A stretch of DNA of 64,000 bases, from the NCBI GenBank assembly GCA_022457155.1, contig JAJGOT010000448.1, forward strand, positions 37,501 to 101,500, read 5' to 3'. This document shows, one piece after another, positions 52,969 to 64,000 of the stretch; the first letter of the stretch is position 1, and each line of letters begins with the position of its first letter. This DNA is from Cladopsammia gracilis (taxonomy: Eukaryota; Cnidaria; Anthozoa; Scleractinia; Dendrophylliidae). The notes under the pieces were generated by a model. It was given only the letters and a program-made list of their open reading frames with translations. It had not been told where the DNA came from and made no database searches. The translations under genes and the position numbers were made by a program.

Positions 52969-55900
52969 ATGTGGTTCTATTATGTGTTGCTCGCCTTTGG
53001 GACTGCCCAGGCAGGTAAAAATGACATTTTTTTAACGTGTAAATTTTCTGTTTTGTCTTGTTTTGTTTCTCATGTTCTAGTCCATTACGTGTATTTAAAT
53101 GAATGTTTCCTCGTTTTTATTTAATTAAAACTTGACCTAACTACGAAGAACATCTGGATAATTAAGACAGCGCGAAGGCTTCTCATATTTCCTTTTTTCA
53201 CGCGGAAAACAAAGCAGGAGACGTCAGAGCGCAGGCTAGTGTGTAACAGGTTGAATATAAGAACCACCCTGTACAACTTCTGAAACAACCTCTTATTGGC
53301 TTTTGTTAGAGCAGTTTTCAATTGAGTGTCGAAAGTAATTTCGTAATTGCTTTGGTTTTGCATTGCTACGCTTTGTGATTGGCTAAAAAATCTCGCGCCA
53401 TTTTCTCAACCAATCAGAAGTAAAACCAAAACCAATCGTGTCTTGATAGCACGCGTTTTCCCGCGCTTGGTGCTGGCTACATCAATGCATGTATTTGCTT
53501 CGAGTTCTGATTGGTTCATCGGTTTGTCTGCGGGTTCTGTGATTGGTTAGAGTAGTAACTTTGGTTTTGGTTTTACGACACTCAATTGGAAACCGCTCTA
53601 ACATAATCAAATGGCAGAACCGCCTTGCACGGAATACGAGCGGCACCATAAGAATGTACTGTTTCATATAGCTTTTATTTGAATGGTACTTAAGCTTATT
53701 AGGATTTCATTCGCAGACTCGAAAGTTAGAACTTTCTACCATAGCAAACAGCTCCACAAGAACGTACTGCTCAATAAAGCTTTCGTTTGTACGGTTATAC
53801 TTTCGGGGATTTGGACCACAGACAGTAAAGCTAGAACCATCTTGAACTGTATAGTAAACATCACGACAAAAAAGCCGACTACTTTGCAGCCTTCTCCCTG
53901 ATCTTTCCAGCTCGTTTAGGCCTGGAATCTACCTTTTAGCAGTACAGCGCGGGAAAACACGTAAGGCTAGGCTGACTCATAAGTGTAATTTTTCATTTGA
54001 ATGGTTCACACTAATAGATGTCCAAAGCGACTGTACTCAATTCAAGTTCACTTGGATGATTTCATTACGAGGCAAAACACTGTATTCTTACTACATGTTT
54101 TCCTGTCAGGTTAGATATTTACAATGTAGTTTACACTAGAAACGTTATTTTTGTTCAAAGGCATTTGTTTAGATCCGGAAATTCAACTTGTTAGGAATGA
54201 ATAATACTGGTTTGCCAAGACGGTTATTGATGTGGATTATTTAGTCGCTTTTCTTTTTAGGGAAGTCCAATATAAAAATTTCTGGCACTGGAACGATTGC
54301 AAACGGCAAGACCGCTATAAATATAAATGTTCAGATAGATGGCCCTGGTGGCCTCGGAATAGGACCTCAACCCGGCGCAGGAGCAGGAACCACTGTACCT
54401 ACACAGGCACCCACCACAGGAAAACCAATCGGTACAGGGGCAGGAACCACTGTACCCACACAGGGTACAACACCACCCGTTGGGGCAACAACGCCAGGAG
54501 CGGCAGGAGGTTGGTTGTAACAATTAGCCGGTAACGGCTTCACAAGCGGGACGTTTGGTCCCAGTTTTTCATAGCTAGTGGATAGCAGACTACTTCAAAT
54601 AAAGCAAATTTTGTTTCCAAAACGATGAACTTAAAAAAAAAACATGTCGTAGCATGACATAAATATACATTGTGTGAAATGAGAGAGAACTGGATGACGT
54701 AATGCACGAAGAGGAGAAAAACATTTTATGAATAATAAATAAACCGCACCCCTAACAACATTTTGTCTTTCTGACTAACATTTTTTTTATATTTGTATAG
54801 CTTCCGGCGAAACGAATGTCGATAAAAATCCTTGCCAATAGAAATCGATAAAAATAGATAAAAGTGATTGGTGTCGATTAATAACGTTCGTTCACCTATT
54901 TTATAGAGATTAATCACTATAAAATAGGTGTGATTTTCTGGAAATCCAAACATCCAAGATGTCGGCTCTAAACTGCAATGACGTCATATCACATTACCCA
55001 TCCTGTATAGAGAACATGATGGGCCATCTATCTAGGTTATCACGTTGTTAAAATATTGTAACACAGCAAACACCGAAGGGGGTTTTCAACCCCAGCCCAA
55101 TGTAAGATGGTCTGTACAGTGAAATAAGTAGAACTTATCCTTATCAATTAAATCTTTATTTAAATCGTGTATTTTTGAGGTGGCAACTGATCCAGTTCCA
55201 AGGAAGAGACACACTCCTGCAATTCACATAGAATATATAAAGACCACGTACGAATTGCCTTAAGCCTCGTTTTGAGAACCAGGATTGGTGCAAAACATTT
55301 TATTCACCTGGAAATTTATTCCCATATGAATGGTCTTTTACAAGGCAACACTCCGATTAATGCTGATCAAATTCCAAAATGTCCTATTTCGTCCTTTTTT
55401 CAGCGTTTACTGAAGAAGAGAAAACTGGTTTGGCCGAGCATAACAAATTCCGCAAAGTACACCAAGCTCCACCGATGACACTAGATAGGCAGATGTGTGA
55501 CGACGCTAAGGCGTATGCTGAGAAACTCGCCAAAATGGGAACATTGATGCACTCGCCTAAGACCGACAGAGAAGGACAAGGAGAAAACCTTTCCATGGGA
55601 TGTTCCACTAACGCTGCACAGAGTATGGAACAAGCTGTGACAAACTGGTAGGAAGAGTTAAGTTCAATTGAATGTAGCCAGGATCATACCTTAGTGATCT
55701 AAGCTTTCCTGCAGTTATTGTTTAACCTTCAAACCTACAAGCAAAGCCGTCATCAAGCTGAATATGCTCGGGCTACAGGCGGATTTCAATTGAGTGTGGA
55801 ATATAATTTTGAAACTGCTTTGGTTTTGCATTACTATACGCTTTGTGATTGGTTTAAATCTCACGCCACTTTCCCAACCAATCAGAAATCAAACCAAAAC

Positions 55901-58334
55901 CATGTGATTCAACGAGTTTCCCTGCCCTTGGCGCCGGCTTCGTGTATTTACCTCGAGTACTGATTGGTTCAATTCATTGAAATGACTAGCATGCTTCTGT
56001 TGTGATTGCTAATTGGTTTTGCGTTCCTAAAATGAAAACCGAACTAATAACACGCTAAACTCTACGGTCCTCCATGCAAGTCTTGATCTCTGCAGCCACG
56101 AATTTAAGAACGATCCCGTGTTCCGCCGGAGCAGATCTATTTATGTAAGGGACTGTCACCGTCGTGAAGTTTCTCCCTGGGTCGGTTACCAGAGCAAGAA
56201 GTCACTTGCAACTAGTTCAAGGTGTCAAATGCAGTGTCGTCCAGCAGCCAGTCGGAGTCTCCTTCTTTTGATGTTAACGGAGAGTCTAAGCAGATCGCCA
56301 TAGACAACATTGTGTCTGACCCTATCCCTCCATAAAACATTAAGGACCATCCTGAGCATGCGAATGTAGCAGCCGTCAAACCGAGCCTCTTGCTGCTCTA
56401 CTGTGAGCGTCCATCGTTCATGCCTCTGAGCCGTAGAGTGGAATGAAGCCCTGAATTTAGCTCTTTTGAGGCGTCAACATGATCCAAGTGGGAATCCGCC
56501 ATCCCTTGGAACTTCCCTGTTCTGCAATACTTTGGAAGACTTTTTAACCGAAAAGTGCAGAAGTTGCATGTTTTGCATCTCTGATGATTTGATCAAACGA
56601 CTCGATGCCCTGTGTAAGCCTTTTTAAAACTTGCACTAAAAAGGTTGAATGTAGATTTTCAAAACGTGTCTTATTTTATGCGATTCTCACCAGACGTTTA
56701 CTCAAATGTGTCTGGGGTGGGTAGACGGCTACTAACATTTCCAGGTCCCAACAAAAAGTCCCCTGAAAATAAAATAAAAAAAAAAAGAAGAACACCTTTG
56801 GGGTGGAATCGTCTCTCTCAAGAAAATGAAGGCATGGGCCGCCAGTTATTTCTCCCAAAAAGTGAGGGGGTGGTCTATCTTCTGAGGATTAAGCTATTTA
56901 CAAACGTAAAACTTTGACAGATTAATATGTTTGACAAAGTTGTCATATTGACATCCATGACGTATGCAAATTAAGTCACGTGACCAGACAGGGCTATTTT
57001 AGTTCAAAATTCTTTTAAGCAAAATGGCATCAGTTTTGCTTATTCCCCGGAAGCTGCCTTTGGGATTATAATGCTTTGCCTATTAGGTACATAAAAGCCT
57101 GAAAAATTAAATTAATGTCGTTCAGTTTCAAAATTAATAAAATATTTCAAAAAGTCCGGGCAGAGATCCTTTGTTGCTTACTTTTGGAACCATTTAAGAG
57201 GGTGTTTCTTGGTGTTGCGGAAGCCATTGTTGGTTAGCTTTTGTGTTGTGGTGTGGGTATGGTTCAGTGTCTTTTGAAACTTTTGTTTTAAGTCATTTGG
57301 TGATCACACCATCCGCAACACCAAGAAACTACCATTTAAGAGAAGTAAAAATAGATGACTATTGGTATAAACTGGTGCCATTTTTGCTTAAAGACTTCTA
57401 AAGTCACGTGACCTAATTTGCATAAGATTTACATGTCAAAATGACAATAATCGCAATGATTAGCCCTGCAAAGTTTTACGCTGTTGCAAATAAAGCCTCA
57501 GAAAATAGACCACCCCCTCACTTTTTGGGCGAAATCGGCTGGCAAGCCATGCCTTAATTTACTTGAGCTCTCCGACGATGAAGAGATGAAGAGATGAAGA
57601 GATGAAGGGTTTTAGTGAAGAAATTGTCATGGCTGCAGTTTGGCGTCCGTTTATTAAAACAGGTTCGTAACGGGATTTGACTGCTTGCGCTGCAGTATGG
57701 CAACGTTGGCCGACATAGCTACACAAAACTGATAATGTAATTGTTCTTAAGACTTTTGTTTATTTCTCTAAAATATATGTTGTGGTTCAATTTTATCCTT
57801 GGTTCAAATTTTATTTTCCTTTGTTTAAAACTCATTATCATACATTACCATAGCCAAAAACAAAGGAAAATAAAATTTGAACCAAGGATAAAATTGAACC
57901 ACAACATACATATACTCTTATGTTTTAGGTACAATGAGGTTTGCAATCCTGGTTATGACTTCAGTGCAGGAGGATTTTCAGGCGGAACAGGTCATTTCAC
58001 GCAAGTCGTGTGGAAAGGAAGCAACGTGCTTGGTATTGGAAGAGCTGAATCGACCAAAGGAAGCATGAAGTGTGCGTACATTGTTGGCAGGTATAAACCG
58101 GCAGGAAACATGATGGGCTCATTTCCAGAGAACGTGAAAAAGGGAAGCTTTGACAAAAATTATTGTAATTCAATTCAGAAGAAGGAAAGATTACGCGACG
58201 TAAATGGCAAAAATATGAACATCGAAACTCTATTTACACAAGTCGATGTCCCGGATATTCCTGGCAAAGACACAAGTGACCGTATTGTACTCCTGAAGAA
58301 AAAGAAAAGCTTCGTCGGTTCTAAGCACCATTGA
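52969..58334 (+). CDS. CAP-domain secreted protein, copy B (3 exons, 231 aa)
   Basis: Exons 52969-53014 (signal peptide MWFYYVLLAFGTAQA), 55404-55647 and 57929-58334, in the same phases as copy A. CAP motifs as in copy A: EHNKFRKVH, GQGENLSMG, GHFTQVVWKGS, YIVGRYKPAGN, with a Lys-rich tail (LLKKKKSF ... SKHH). About 93% identical in exon 2 by eye. AATAAA at about 58386. A MITE sits 20 bp before exon 3, replacing the branch-point region. An alternative last exon at 54261 could be joined to exon 1. Intact. Confidence 0.9.
54261..54520 (+). CDS. Candidate alternative last exon: secreted Gly/Thr/Pro-rich peptide
   Basis: Preceded by a strong acceptor (CGCTTTTCTTTTTAG). Phase-compatible with exon 1 of copy B (one base carried over), giving a 101-residue product: signal peptide, then KSNIKISGTGTIANG, a strand-like INININVQIDG, and a tail with two TTVPTQ units in Gly/Ala/Thr/Pro-rich surroundings, ending GAAGGWL and TAA. 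AATAAA follows at about 54597. It has no ATG of its own. Copy A lacks the whole segment. The Thr/Pro-rich tail could be O-glycosylated. Role unknown; existence of the spliced form is inference. Confidence 0.6.
54597..54602 (+). terminator. Polyadenylation signal after the alternative exon
   Basis: AATAAA about 77 bases after the TAA, followed by a T-rich stretch, as expected for a terminal exon. Confidence 0.55.
56080..56440 (-). pseudogene. LINE reverse-transcriptase C-terminal remnant, copy B intron 2
   Basis: Same fragment as 45420-45790, about 90% identical, with its own indels. Confidence 0.7.
56826..57560. mobile_element. Inverted-repeat element in intron 2 of copy B, with nested MITE
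   Basis: Outer arms AAGGCATGGGCCGCCAG ... CCCAAAAAGTGAGGGGGTGG and the inverse ending GCCATGCCTT; inner pair GTTTCTTGGTGTTGCGGA / TCCGCAACACCAAGAAAC at 57205-57330. Absent from copy A. Confidence 0.8.
57776..57908. mobile_element. MITE next to the exon 3 acceptor of copy B
   Basis: TATGTTGTGGTTCAATTTTA ... and its inverse ...GAACCACAACATA; ~50-bp arms. It ends 20 bp before exon 3. Confidence 0.85.
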
Positions 58335-58718
58335 TATTATAACTGGTATAGTAACCAGTAGAGCCAGTAACTAGCTACAAGTTGAATAAAGTATCTACAT
58401 GGCCTCAACTGAATCTGAAGTAAAGACTCATTTGTTTGAATAATGTTGTAGATCACGCAACCTTTTTGGAAGAGTAATTGAGTGGATTGGAAATTTTTAT
58501 TATTTATATTGGAATACAAGTAAACTTGTTTCTTTCCATTAAAAGGTAAAAAAATCGGGCCAAATTTCCAAAAAACATGGCCGTCTAAATCTCGTTGCCA
58601 TGGAAATATCAAGTCACGTGAACATGGAAATGCCATACCAAATTGTTGCCAGATAAACTTTGAAAAAAGTCACGAAGTTTGGTGACGTTTGCTTTAATAT
58701 TAAAAACGTTATGAATGT

Positions 58719-61463
58719 TATCTCGAACAGAGTATAAATAACCGAAACGTTTTGTTTAATTTAGTGGGAAAGCGTACCAGTTTTACCATTATTCGGCATA
58801 GAGATTCGGACATTTAAAATGTGTTGCCTATTTCCCGTCTTATTATTGTCAAACCAAGTCTGAGTTGAATTGCTTAATCTGAAAATGGATATTTTTTTGC
58901 TATTTTATCTGAGAAAGGTTCTCATTATTTTAACATTTTTCGGGCTGTGGGCCCACGGCACACTCAACCTTTTGCGACTAACTAAGGACTCTAATAAGCC
59001 CCACCCCCACCCCCCCCCCCCCCCCCCCCCCCACTCACCTCTCCTTTAATAAGGCCCTCTCTCTATTACATCTGTGCATCAGAATGTATAAAGACATATT
59101 TAACGTTGTTTCTTTGATCGGATGCACGACTTTGGACTATCGGAAATTTTTGTTTATGTGTCAGCAGCCTGATGCTGTGCTTTGTTTTTTTCGTGCCCTT
59201 GTCAACTTTGTGCTTTTTCAGCTCCTCGCCTCAAAGGCTAAGTTGAAATACACATCAAGAAGTGTTTCTTACCTTCAAACAAATTCTTTAACTTTGCAAT
59301 ACCTTGGTTTTCAAGCCAATCGCCCACAAAAGTAGTCGGTTTCCCGGCGAATTCTTCCATTGTTTACTGACACGGCGACCGCATGGATCTGGCGATCGGT
59401 GAAGTTGTCCCCGCCCCCAACCCCCGGGGCAACACGTTGTTGTACAAAATCCCCGCCCCAGGGACATAGGGCCTTGCAAATTCCCGGGGTATGCCCGGGG
59501 GGATGGTAACAGCCGGAATTGATTGATGCATAAGCCCCGGGGTGGCAATAGAGTGTTTACGGTAAATATCATTTACTGTGCGCTCACCTATCGCTGCCAT
59601 ACCAAATTTTATGGCTTGATTTTCCAACTAAAATTGATCGAGACTGGACAGCCGTCAAACTGCTTAACTACCTCGGAATGCATGACCATACACACATATC
59701 TCATTGTGACAAATAAAAGCTGTAAAGACGTTATGCATAAATACTGTCTTAGCCACCTGGATAAATGCATGTTCAACCAGAAACAACAAGTTATTTGAAT
59801 CACGGTTGTTAAATCATGTGGCGTTTTTGCATGAACGTCGCTCAGAGCCAAGTTGTAACTCAACATAAAGTGGACGTTTTCTGCAACCATTCTCTGCGTT
59901 CTGAATGATTTTCTCGCTCTCTCTGAGTTTTCTATATTAGTTAATCCGCTTTTTTTGGGATGGTATAAGCTAGAGTCATTCATCTCAAAATACCATCCGA
60001 TAGACTTTGTTTTCAAAGGAAAATACAAAATCCCAGACAAAAGGGGGAGGGGGGGAAGGGGGTTGTGCGCAGCCCCGTTGGCCCCTTCCCCAAATCCGCC
60101 CCCTGATCTTTAAAGTTGCGATTCGCGTGATTTTTTTAAAAACGTTTAGAACTATGTTATACTAATAACAGTTAATAACGTATCTCTCACCAAAGGAATC
60201 CACGCTAACAGGAATCCTCAACGACTAAAATGATTTTTATGGGATTTTATCGTGAGTTTGATAAAACGTCAAAATTATATATAAACCTCCATTAAAATGT
60301 AAATGATTTTAGGTGTAGTTTAGGTGCAAAACTCGCTAAAATGCCGTTTAGAAGCCACAAAGGAGACATCATTTAATGGCTGTTTATTTATAATTTTGAT
60401 ATTTTATCAAACTCACGATTAAATCCCATACAAATCCTTATTTTTTGCTCCATCCATGTCCAATACACCTGAACTGAGTCGGGTCGTCTTGAAGCACAGT
60501 CGACTCGTTCTAGCGGAAGTCAGGTCGAAAAGTTTATCTATCCTACCACTGGAAGTAGAAATGAAAAGCTAAGTGTCTCGCGAACTGACTTCCGCGGAGT
60601 CGAGTCGACTTGCACACAGGCGAGTCGTGTCGAGCCGAGTCGGGTCGTGTCGATTCGACAACCTTTTCATCTTCCTATTTTTTCTAAGTCTCTCGCGAAA
60701 TGACTTCCGGTTAGTCGGGTCGACAACAGCCTTAGTCGACCCGATTCAGTTCGGGTGTATTAGACAGCCCCCATTTTTTGTCGTAGAGGATTCCTGTTGA
60801 GAGCCTGGGCTTCCGTGCTCTCATCGGAAAAATATCCTTTAGAGCTTGCAAAGACAACGGCATTTTTGTCTAAATGCATATCTGGATGGAACGGATGCAC
60901 TGAAGAAGGCGAAAGGTGCTACGCCTTTTGAATCTTTCCCTATGACGTCCTGCGCTCTCTGTTTTCACGCGCTTTATCATCGCCTGGGGAAGACCCCACA
61001 CAGCCGTTATTTGGGTGGTAACGCCACGCTCCGATGCGTGACGGTGATGAGAGATGGCTGTATTCACACGCAGTGCACGCTAGGGCCACATTAGAAAGTG
61101 TTAACTAGAAAGAAATGTTTAGAAGATAATTGTTGCTTTTGCAACTATAGATTTAGCATAAAAATCTTGTTTTAGCTTTGCCTCGATTCCTCGTTGACCA
61201 GACCTTTTCACTAAAAGAGATTCCAAAATCAAAACCGCAAAAAAATTACAAATTTCACTTCATTGAAAACTGAAAAACAAATTAACAGCACCAAAGTAAA
61301 TTGCTGCTAAAGAAATTTCAGTTAGAGTTGGTAGGGATCCATGGCCTCTGGGAGTAACGCAATTGGTGTAAAATGAAACCACGATCTCGTGACTCGGTGA
61401 TTTCTCAATGCCTATGGAAATCCAAAGTTGTACGAGTCACGGACAAGCAGCACTCTTCTCACG
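58719..61463. other. No gene seen; repeats and low-complexity tracts
   Basis: C-rich run at about 59005-59031; dispersed repeat copy at 59958-60045; imperfect inverted repeat 60231-60438 (TTATCGTGAGTTTGATAAAA / TTTTATCAAACTCACGATTA); region 60470-60760 rich in GTCGAGTCG-type words. The 61341 ATG is in frame with the next gene but stops after 11 codons. Confidence 0.5.
60231..60438. repeat. Imperfect inverted repeat
   Basis: Arms GGGATTTTATCGTGAGTTTG and its inverse, ~45 bp, with a 110-bp centre. Confidence 0.7.
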
Positions 61464-62936
61464 ATGCTGTCGGTATTTATAATACTAGGCTTTTTCACCT
61501 TGTCTTCAGCTGTAAACCTTCTGCCGATCTCGGTGAACCCAGATCGACAGAAGTTGATAGACAGCCTGGGGCGCGAGGTGTACTTCCACGGGACGAATGT
61601 GGTGGTGAAGAGTTTTCCCTGGCACCCAGAAACCGAAGGTTTCTCAGATGGAACTTTCTCGGAGCAAGACATGCAACTTTTGAAATCGCTTGGCTTAAAT
61701 GTGGTACGGCTTGGATTCATGTGGCCTGGGCTGGAACCGACGAGAGGGAAATACAACGAGACATACATGCAGGTTATGCAGAATATTGTCGCACTGTCCG
61801 CGAAATACGGCATTTATGTCCTGCTCGACATGCATCAAGATGCCTTCTCCAGGGTGCTGTGTGTTGAAGGTTTGCCTACCTGGGCAGTAAACACTGGAAA
61901 CGCTAAAGGCTTTCCTGAACCGCTACACGAGCCGTTTGTAAACGATCCCAAAACAGGCATGCCGACGGACGAAGACTGTGCCAAGTTTGTGTGGTCGGAT
62001 TATTACCTAACCGAAGCGACAAGCGTGGCATTTCAGCACTTGTACAACAACACAGATGGCTTGTTAGACAGCTGGGCGGCCTTCTGGGCAAAAACTGCCT
62101 CGGGTTTTAAGAATTTTTCCAATGTTATTGGCTATGAGCTTATCAACGAGCCTTGGGCAGGCGATGTTTATGCAGATCCACTTCTTTTTGTTCCAGGTGT
62201 AGCGGATAAAATGAACCTGGGCCCTGCTTATGAGGTTCTGAGCAAAGCAATCCGGCAGTACGATGACCAACATTGCATCTTCTTTGAGGGCGTCACTTGG
62301 GATGATTTTGGAGTCGGATTCAAGAGCGTACCAGGCGGTGACCTGTACCGCAACAGGAGTGTTTTAAGCTATCATTTTTACGTCCCACCCTCACTGGAAT
62401 TAATCGAGAATTTCGAGGCGCGCAAAAAGGATCTGGAGAGATTAAAATGCGGAGGAATGCTGACAGAATTTCTGACGAGCGCTGGGACATTTGCGCCTAT
62501 ATTCGAAACGATGACTGCTGCCGACATCTACCAACAGTCGTGGATAGGATGGATCTACAAAGCTTACCACCCACCCCACTCCTCTTTAAAACGGGACAAG
62601 TGTTGTACGCTATGGAATGGAACGGGCCTCAACCAACCTTACGTACAAAATACCACACGTACCTACCCTCAGGCCGTTGCAGGCAACACTGTAAAATTCA
62701 GCTTTGATTCGTCTACGAAGGAATTCAAGTTAGTTTACGAAGTGTCCCAGACCTGTCATTCGACAGAATCCAAGGTTTATTTGAATGAAGACGTGCATTA
62801 CTCGTCTGGTTATAGCGTGACTGTCACGCCATCCTCTGTCACATGGTCTAGTCCGGAGAAAAACCTGCTCCTTTTCAATCATGCGGCCAATGCTTCGCCA
62901 GGAACAAGTGTTATAATTTCTGTCAACAAAAAGTGA
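61464..62936 (+). CDS. Endoglycoceramidase-like glycoside hydrolase (GH5), intronless
   Basis: 490 residues from ATG 61464, chosen because it begins a signal peptide (MLSVFIILGFFTLSSA) and no upstream in-frame ATG avoids a stop. The family cleaves the oligosaccharide from the ceramide of glycosphingolipids, outside the cell or in lysosomes. The GH5 signatures are clear: YFHGTNVVVKSFPW near the N-terminus, LLDMHQDAFSR, acid/base E229 in YELINEPWAG, YHFYVPPS, and nucleophile E335 in GMLTEF. A C-terminal beta-sandwich-like domain starts at about residue 385. Length fits the family (~480-500). No introns, unlike the neighbouring CAP genes, so retroposition or transfer from bacteria is possible. 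Animal members, including cnidarian ones, are known. Intact and probably active. Confidence 0.9.
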   Translation: MLSVFIILGFFTLSSAVNLLPISVNPDRQKLIDSLGREVYFHGTNVVVKSFPWHPETEGFSDGTFSEQDMQLLKSLGLNVVRLGFMWPGLEPTRGKYNETYMQVMQNIVALSAKYGIYVLLDMHQDAFSRVLCVEGLPTWAVNTGNAKGFPEPLHEPFVNDPKTGMPTDEDCAKFVWSDYYLTEATSVAFQHLYNNTDGLLDSWAAFWAKTASGFKNFSNVIGYELINEPWAGDVYADPLLFVPGVADKMNLGPAYEVLSKAIRQYDDQHCIFFEGVTWDDFGVGFKSVPGGDLYRNRSVLSYHFYVPPSLELIENFEARKKDLERLKCGGMLTEFLTSAGTFAPIFETMTAADIYQQSWIGWIYKAYHPPHSSLKRDKCCTLWNGTGLNQPYVQNTTRTYPQAVAGNTVKFSFDSSTKEFKLVYEVSQTCHSTESKVYLNEDVHYSSGYSVTVTPSSVTWSSPEKNLLLFNHAANASPGTSVIISVNKK

Positions 62937-63797
62937 TGTTGATATGTTATCGATCATACACGTGAAAATTTTAAATAAGCATTCAATGTTATTAATATTG
63001 AATTTGTATGAGGCTGGATTATCCTTTCGTTAATAATGGTAAATATATTGTTCCATAAATCGTCTAAAAAAGTTGCCACTGTCCATTTTTATCTACACAA
63101 ATAAGAAAATAAGTCATAGATTTTTACAACTCCTGGAACTGTTCATTATGCTCTCTTTTAATAGGCCGAATAGACTGATCGATTGACGAACCTGAGAAAA
63201 ACACTAAACGGGCACCTTTTCCAAAACTAGTGTGTTCGCAAGTTGAGTTTGTTTAGCCTGCATCTGGAATCAGTCACGGTGCGCTAAAAACTGGTGGTGG
63301 GGTGGGGGGGGGGGGGGGGGGGGGTACACTACAAAAACTGCCCAGGGGTCCAGTGAAATTCCAAGCGTGACCAACCCCCTCGAGCATTTGTCGGGCATTT
63401 GGCAAGAGGTGGGACATTTGTCATCAAGTGCCCGGGCGTGGTTTTCTTCGTTTCGTCATTATTGATTTTCTTAGTAAAATACCTGCCTATTTAAATTGAT
63501 ACTATGATGAGTACATATGAATATCCTTATTAAACGAGAGATTTGATCTATTCAAAAAGTCTGGTATTGTTATTGTACTGTTTCAATCATTAATTATCCT
63601 GTTTGAAAATGAGATTATTAACTTGTTTACAACACAATGTGATATCGGTTTTGTCCCATTGGGCATGTGCACATATTTCTAAGCCCCACCGTGGGGCTTT
63701 TGTATACAGCTATTTCAATTTAGGTTGTCGGATGAGAGCTTCAAGCGTACGCAACGAGACCGCAAGGTACTATGGGATTTTTATGAATACGATAAAA
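62937..63797. other. No gene seen
   Basis: G-rich run at about 63301-63324. A hairpin at 63681-63702 (AAGCCCCACCGTGGGGCTT) lies 95 bp before the next gene and could be part of the transposon end. Confidence 0.4.
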
Positions 63798-64000
63798 ATG
63801 CCTCGCCCATACAGCGAAGATCTCCGATGGCGAGCCATTTGGATGAAGGAGATATTAGGCTTTAAAGTAGATGAAGTTGCGTCTGCTTTGTGTATGTCGC
63901 CAAGAACTGTCGAGCGTTATGTGGCAAAATTCCAAACGTTTGGAGAAGTTAAAACCGGAACCATTGGAAGACCTTTTAACAGTGTGTCTATGCACCCGCA
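63798..64000 (+). CDS. Tc1/IS630-type transposase, N-terminal part (runs off the window)
   Basis: Starts MPRPYSEDLRWRAIWMKEI; an in-frame ATG 15 bases upstream (63783) is also possible. Residues 20-50 (VDEVASALCMSPRTVERYVAKF) form the helix-turn-helix, followed by a GRP-type motif (IGRPFN) between the two DNA-binding halves, typical of IS630/Tc1/mariner enzymes. The catalytic DDE region is beyond the edge. No damage in 67 codons. Such enzymes use TA targets, the kind seen flanking several MITEs here. Confidence 0.75.
   Translation, partial: MPRPYSEDLRWRAIWMKEILGFKVDEVASALCMSPRTVERYVAKFQTFGEVKTGTIGRPFNSVSMHP

Larger units (their letters stand above)
52150..58718 (+). repeat. Segmental duplication, copy B (CAP gene B)
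   Basis: Homologous to 33104-47170. Lacks the transposons listed for copy A, and has its own inverted repeat (56826-57560), a MITE (57776-57908) and a ~1.2-kb segment (53950-55137) with the alternative exon, where copy A has only about 165 bp. Confidence 0.9.

Noticed and set aside
54257..54523. Minus-strand frame of 88 codons rich in Cys (looks like a small Cys-rich peptide)
   Set aside because: It is exactly antisense to the alternative exon, whose Gly/Thr/Pro repeats turn into Cys/Ser on the other strand. The Cys spacing follows the repeat, and there is no signal peptide.
59288..59627. GC-rich frames rich in Pro/Gly/Arg
   Set aside because: Composition follows low-complexity C/G tracts; no conserved motif.

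Overview
This window is animal nuclear DNA, most likely from a cnidarian and probably an anthozoan. The evidence is spliced CAP-domain secreted-protein genes with GT-AG introns, AATAAA signals, a 5S-rRNA-like sequence, an endoglycoceramidase of the kind known in cnidarians, and a very dense load of palindromic DNA transposons with TA or TTAA targets. The species assignment is inference.

Layout. 1-563 is the 3' end of a broken hAT transposase. 2618-2927 is the last exon of a CAP gene (copy 0), followed by a duplicated exon scrap. 5.2-9.7 kb is stacked palindromic elements. 9681-28323 is a complete 18.6-kb Polinton/Maverick (adintovirus-like) element with ~245-bp terminal inverted repeats and a 6-bp target duplication (AACACC). 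It sits inside the right tip of a 1.77-kb TTAA-flanked palindrome. Its genes include protein-primed PolB, integrase, a phospholipase A2-like protein, adenain-like protease, capsid proteins, a packaging ATPase, a fibre with phage-tail-type repeats and a poxvirus VLTF3-like factor. Most carry frameshifts, so the copy looks inactive in all but a few genes (integrase, ATPase and some small genes).

28.3-33.1 kb has no protein gene that I can support. It holds a 5S-like sequence, a tRNA-like SINE remnant, an AT microsatellite and a tandem duplication. From 33.1 to 47.2 kb and again from 52.15 to 58.7 kb lie two copies (A and B) of a segmental duplication, each with a three-exon CAP gene. Copy A has since received a 6-kb autonomous DNA transposon (34863-40856) of a type I do not recognise, plus at least four palindromic elements. 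Copy B supplies the empty sites. Copy B alone carries an in-phase alternative last exon that would put the CAP signal peptide on an unrelated Gly/Thr/Pro-rich peptide.

58.7-61.4 kb is repeats. 61464-62936 is an intact, intronless endoglycoceramidase. The window ends in the N-terminal helix-turn-helix region of a Tc1/IS630-type transposase.

The most promising undescribed system is the 6-kb transposon. It has a 1226-residue, three-exon protein with a putative DDE-like core, a RING-like zinc finger, a zinc ribbon and a possible cysteine-protease-like C-terminus, flanked by clean 9-bp target duplications. The alternative exon of CAP copy B comes next.
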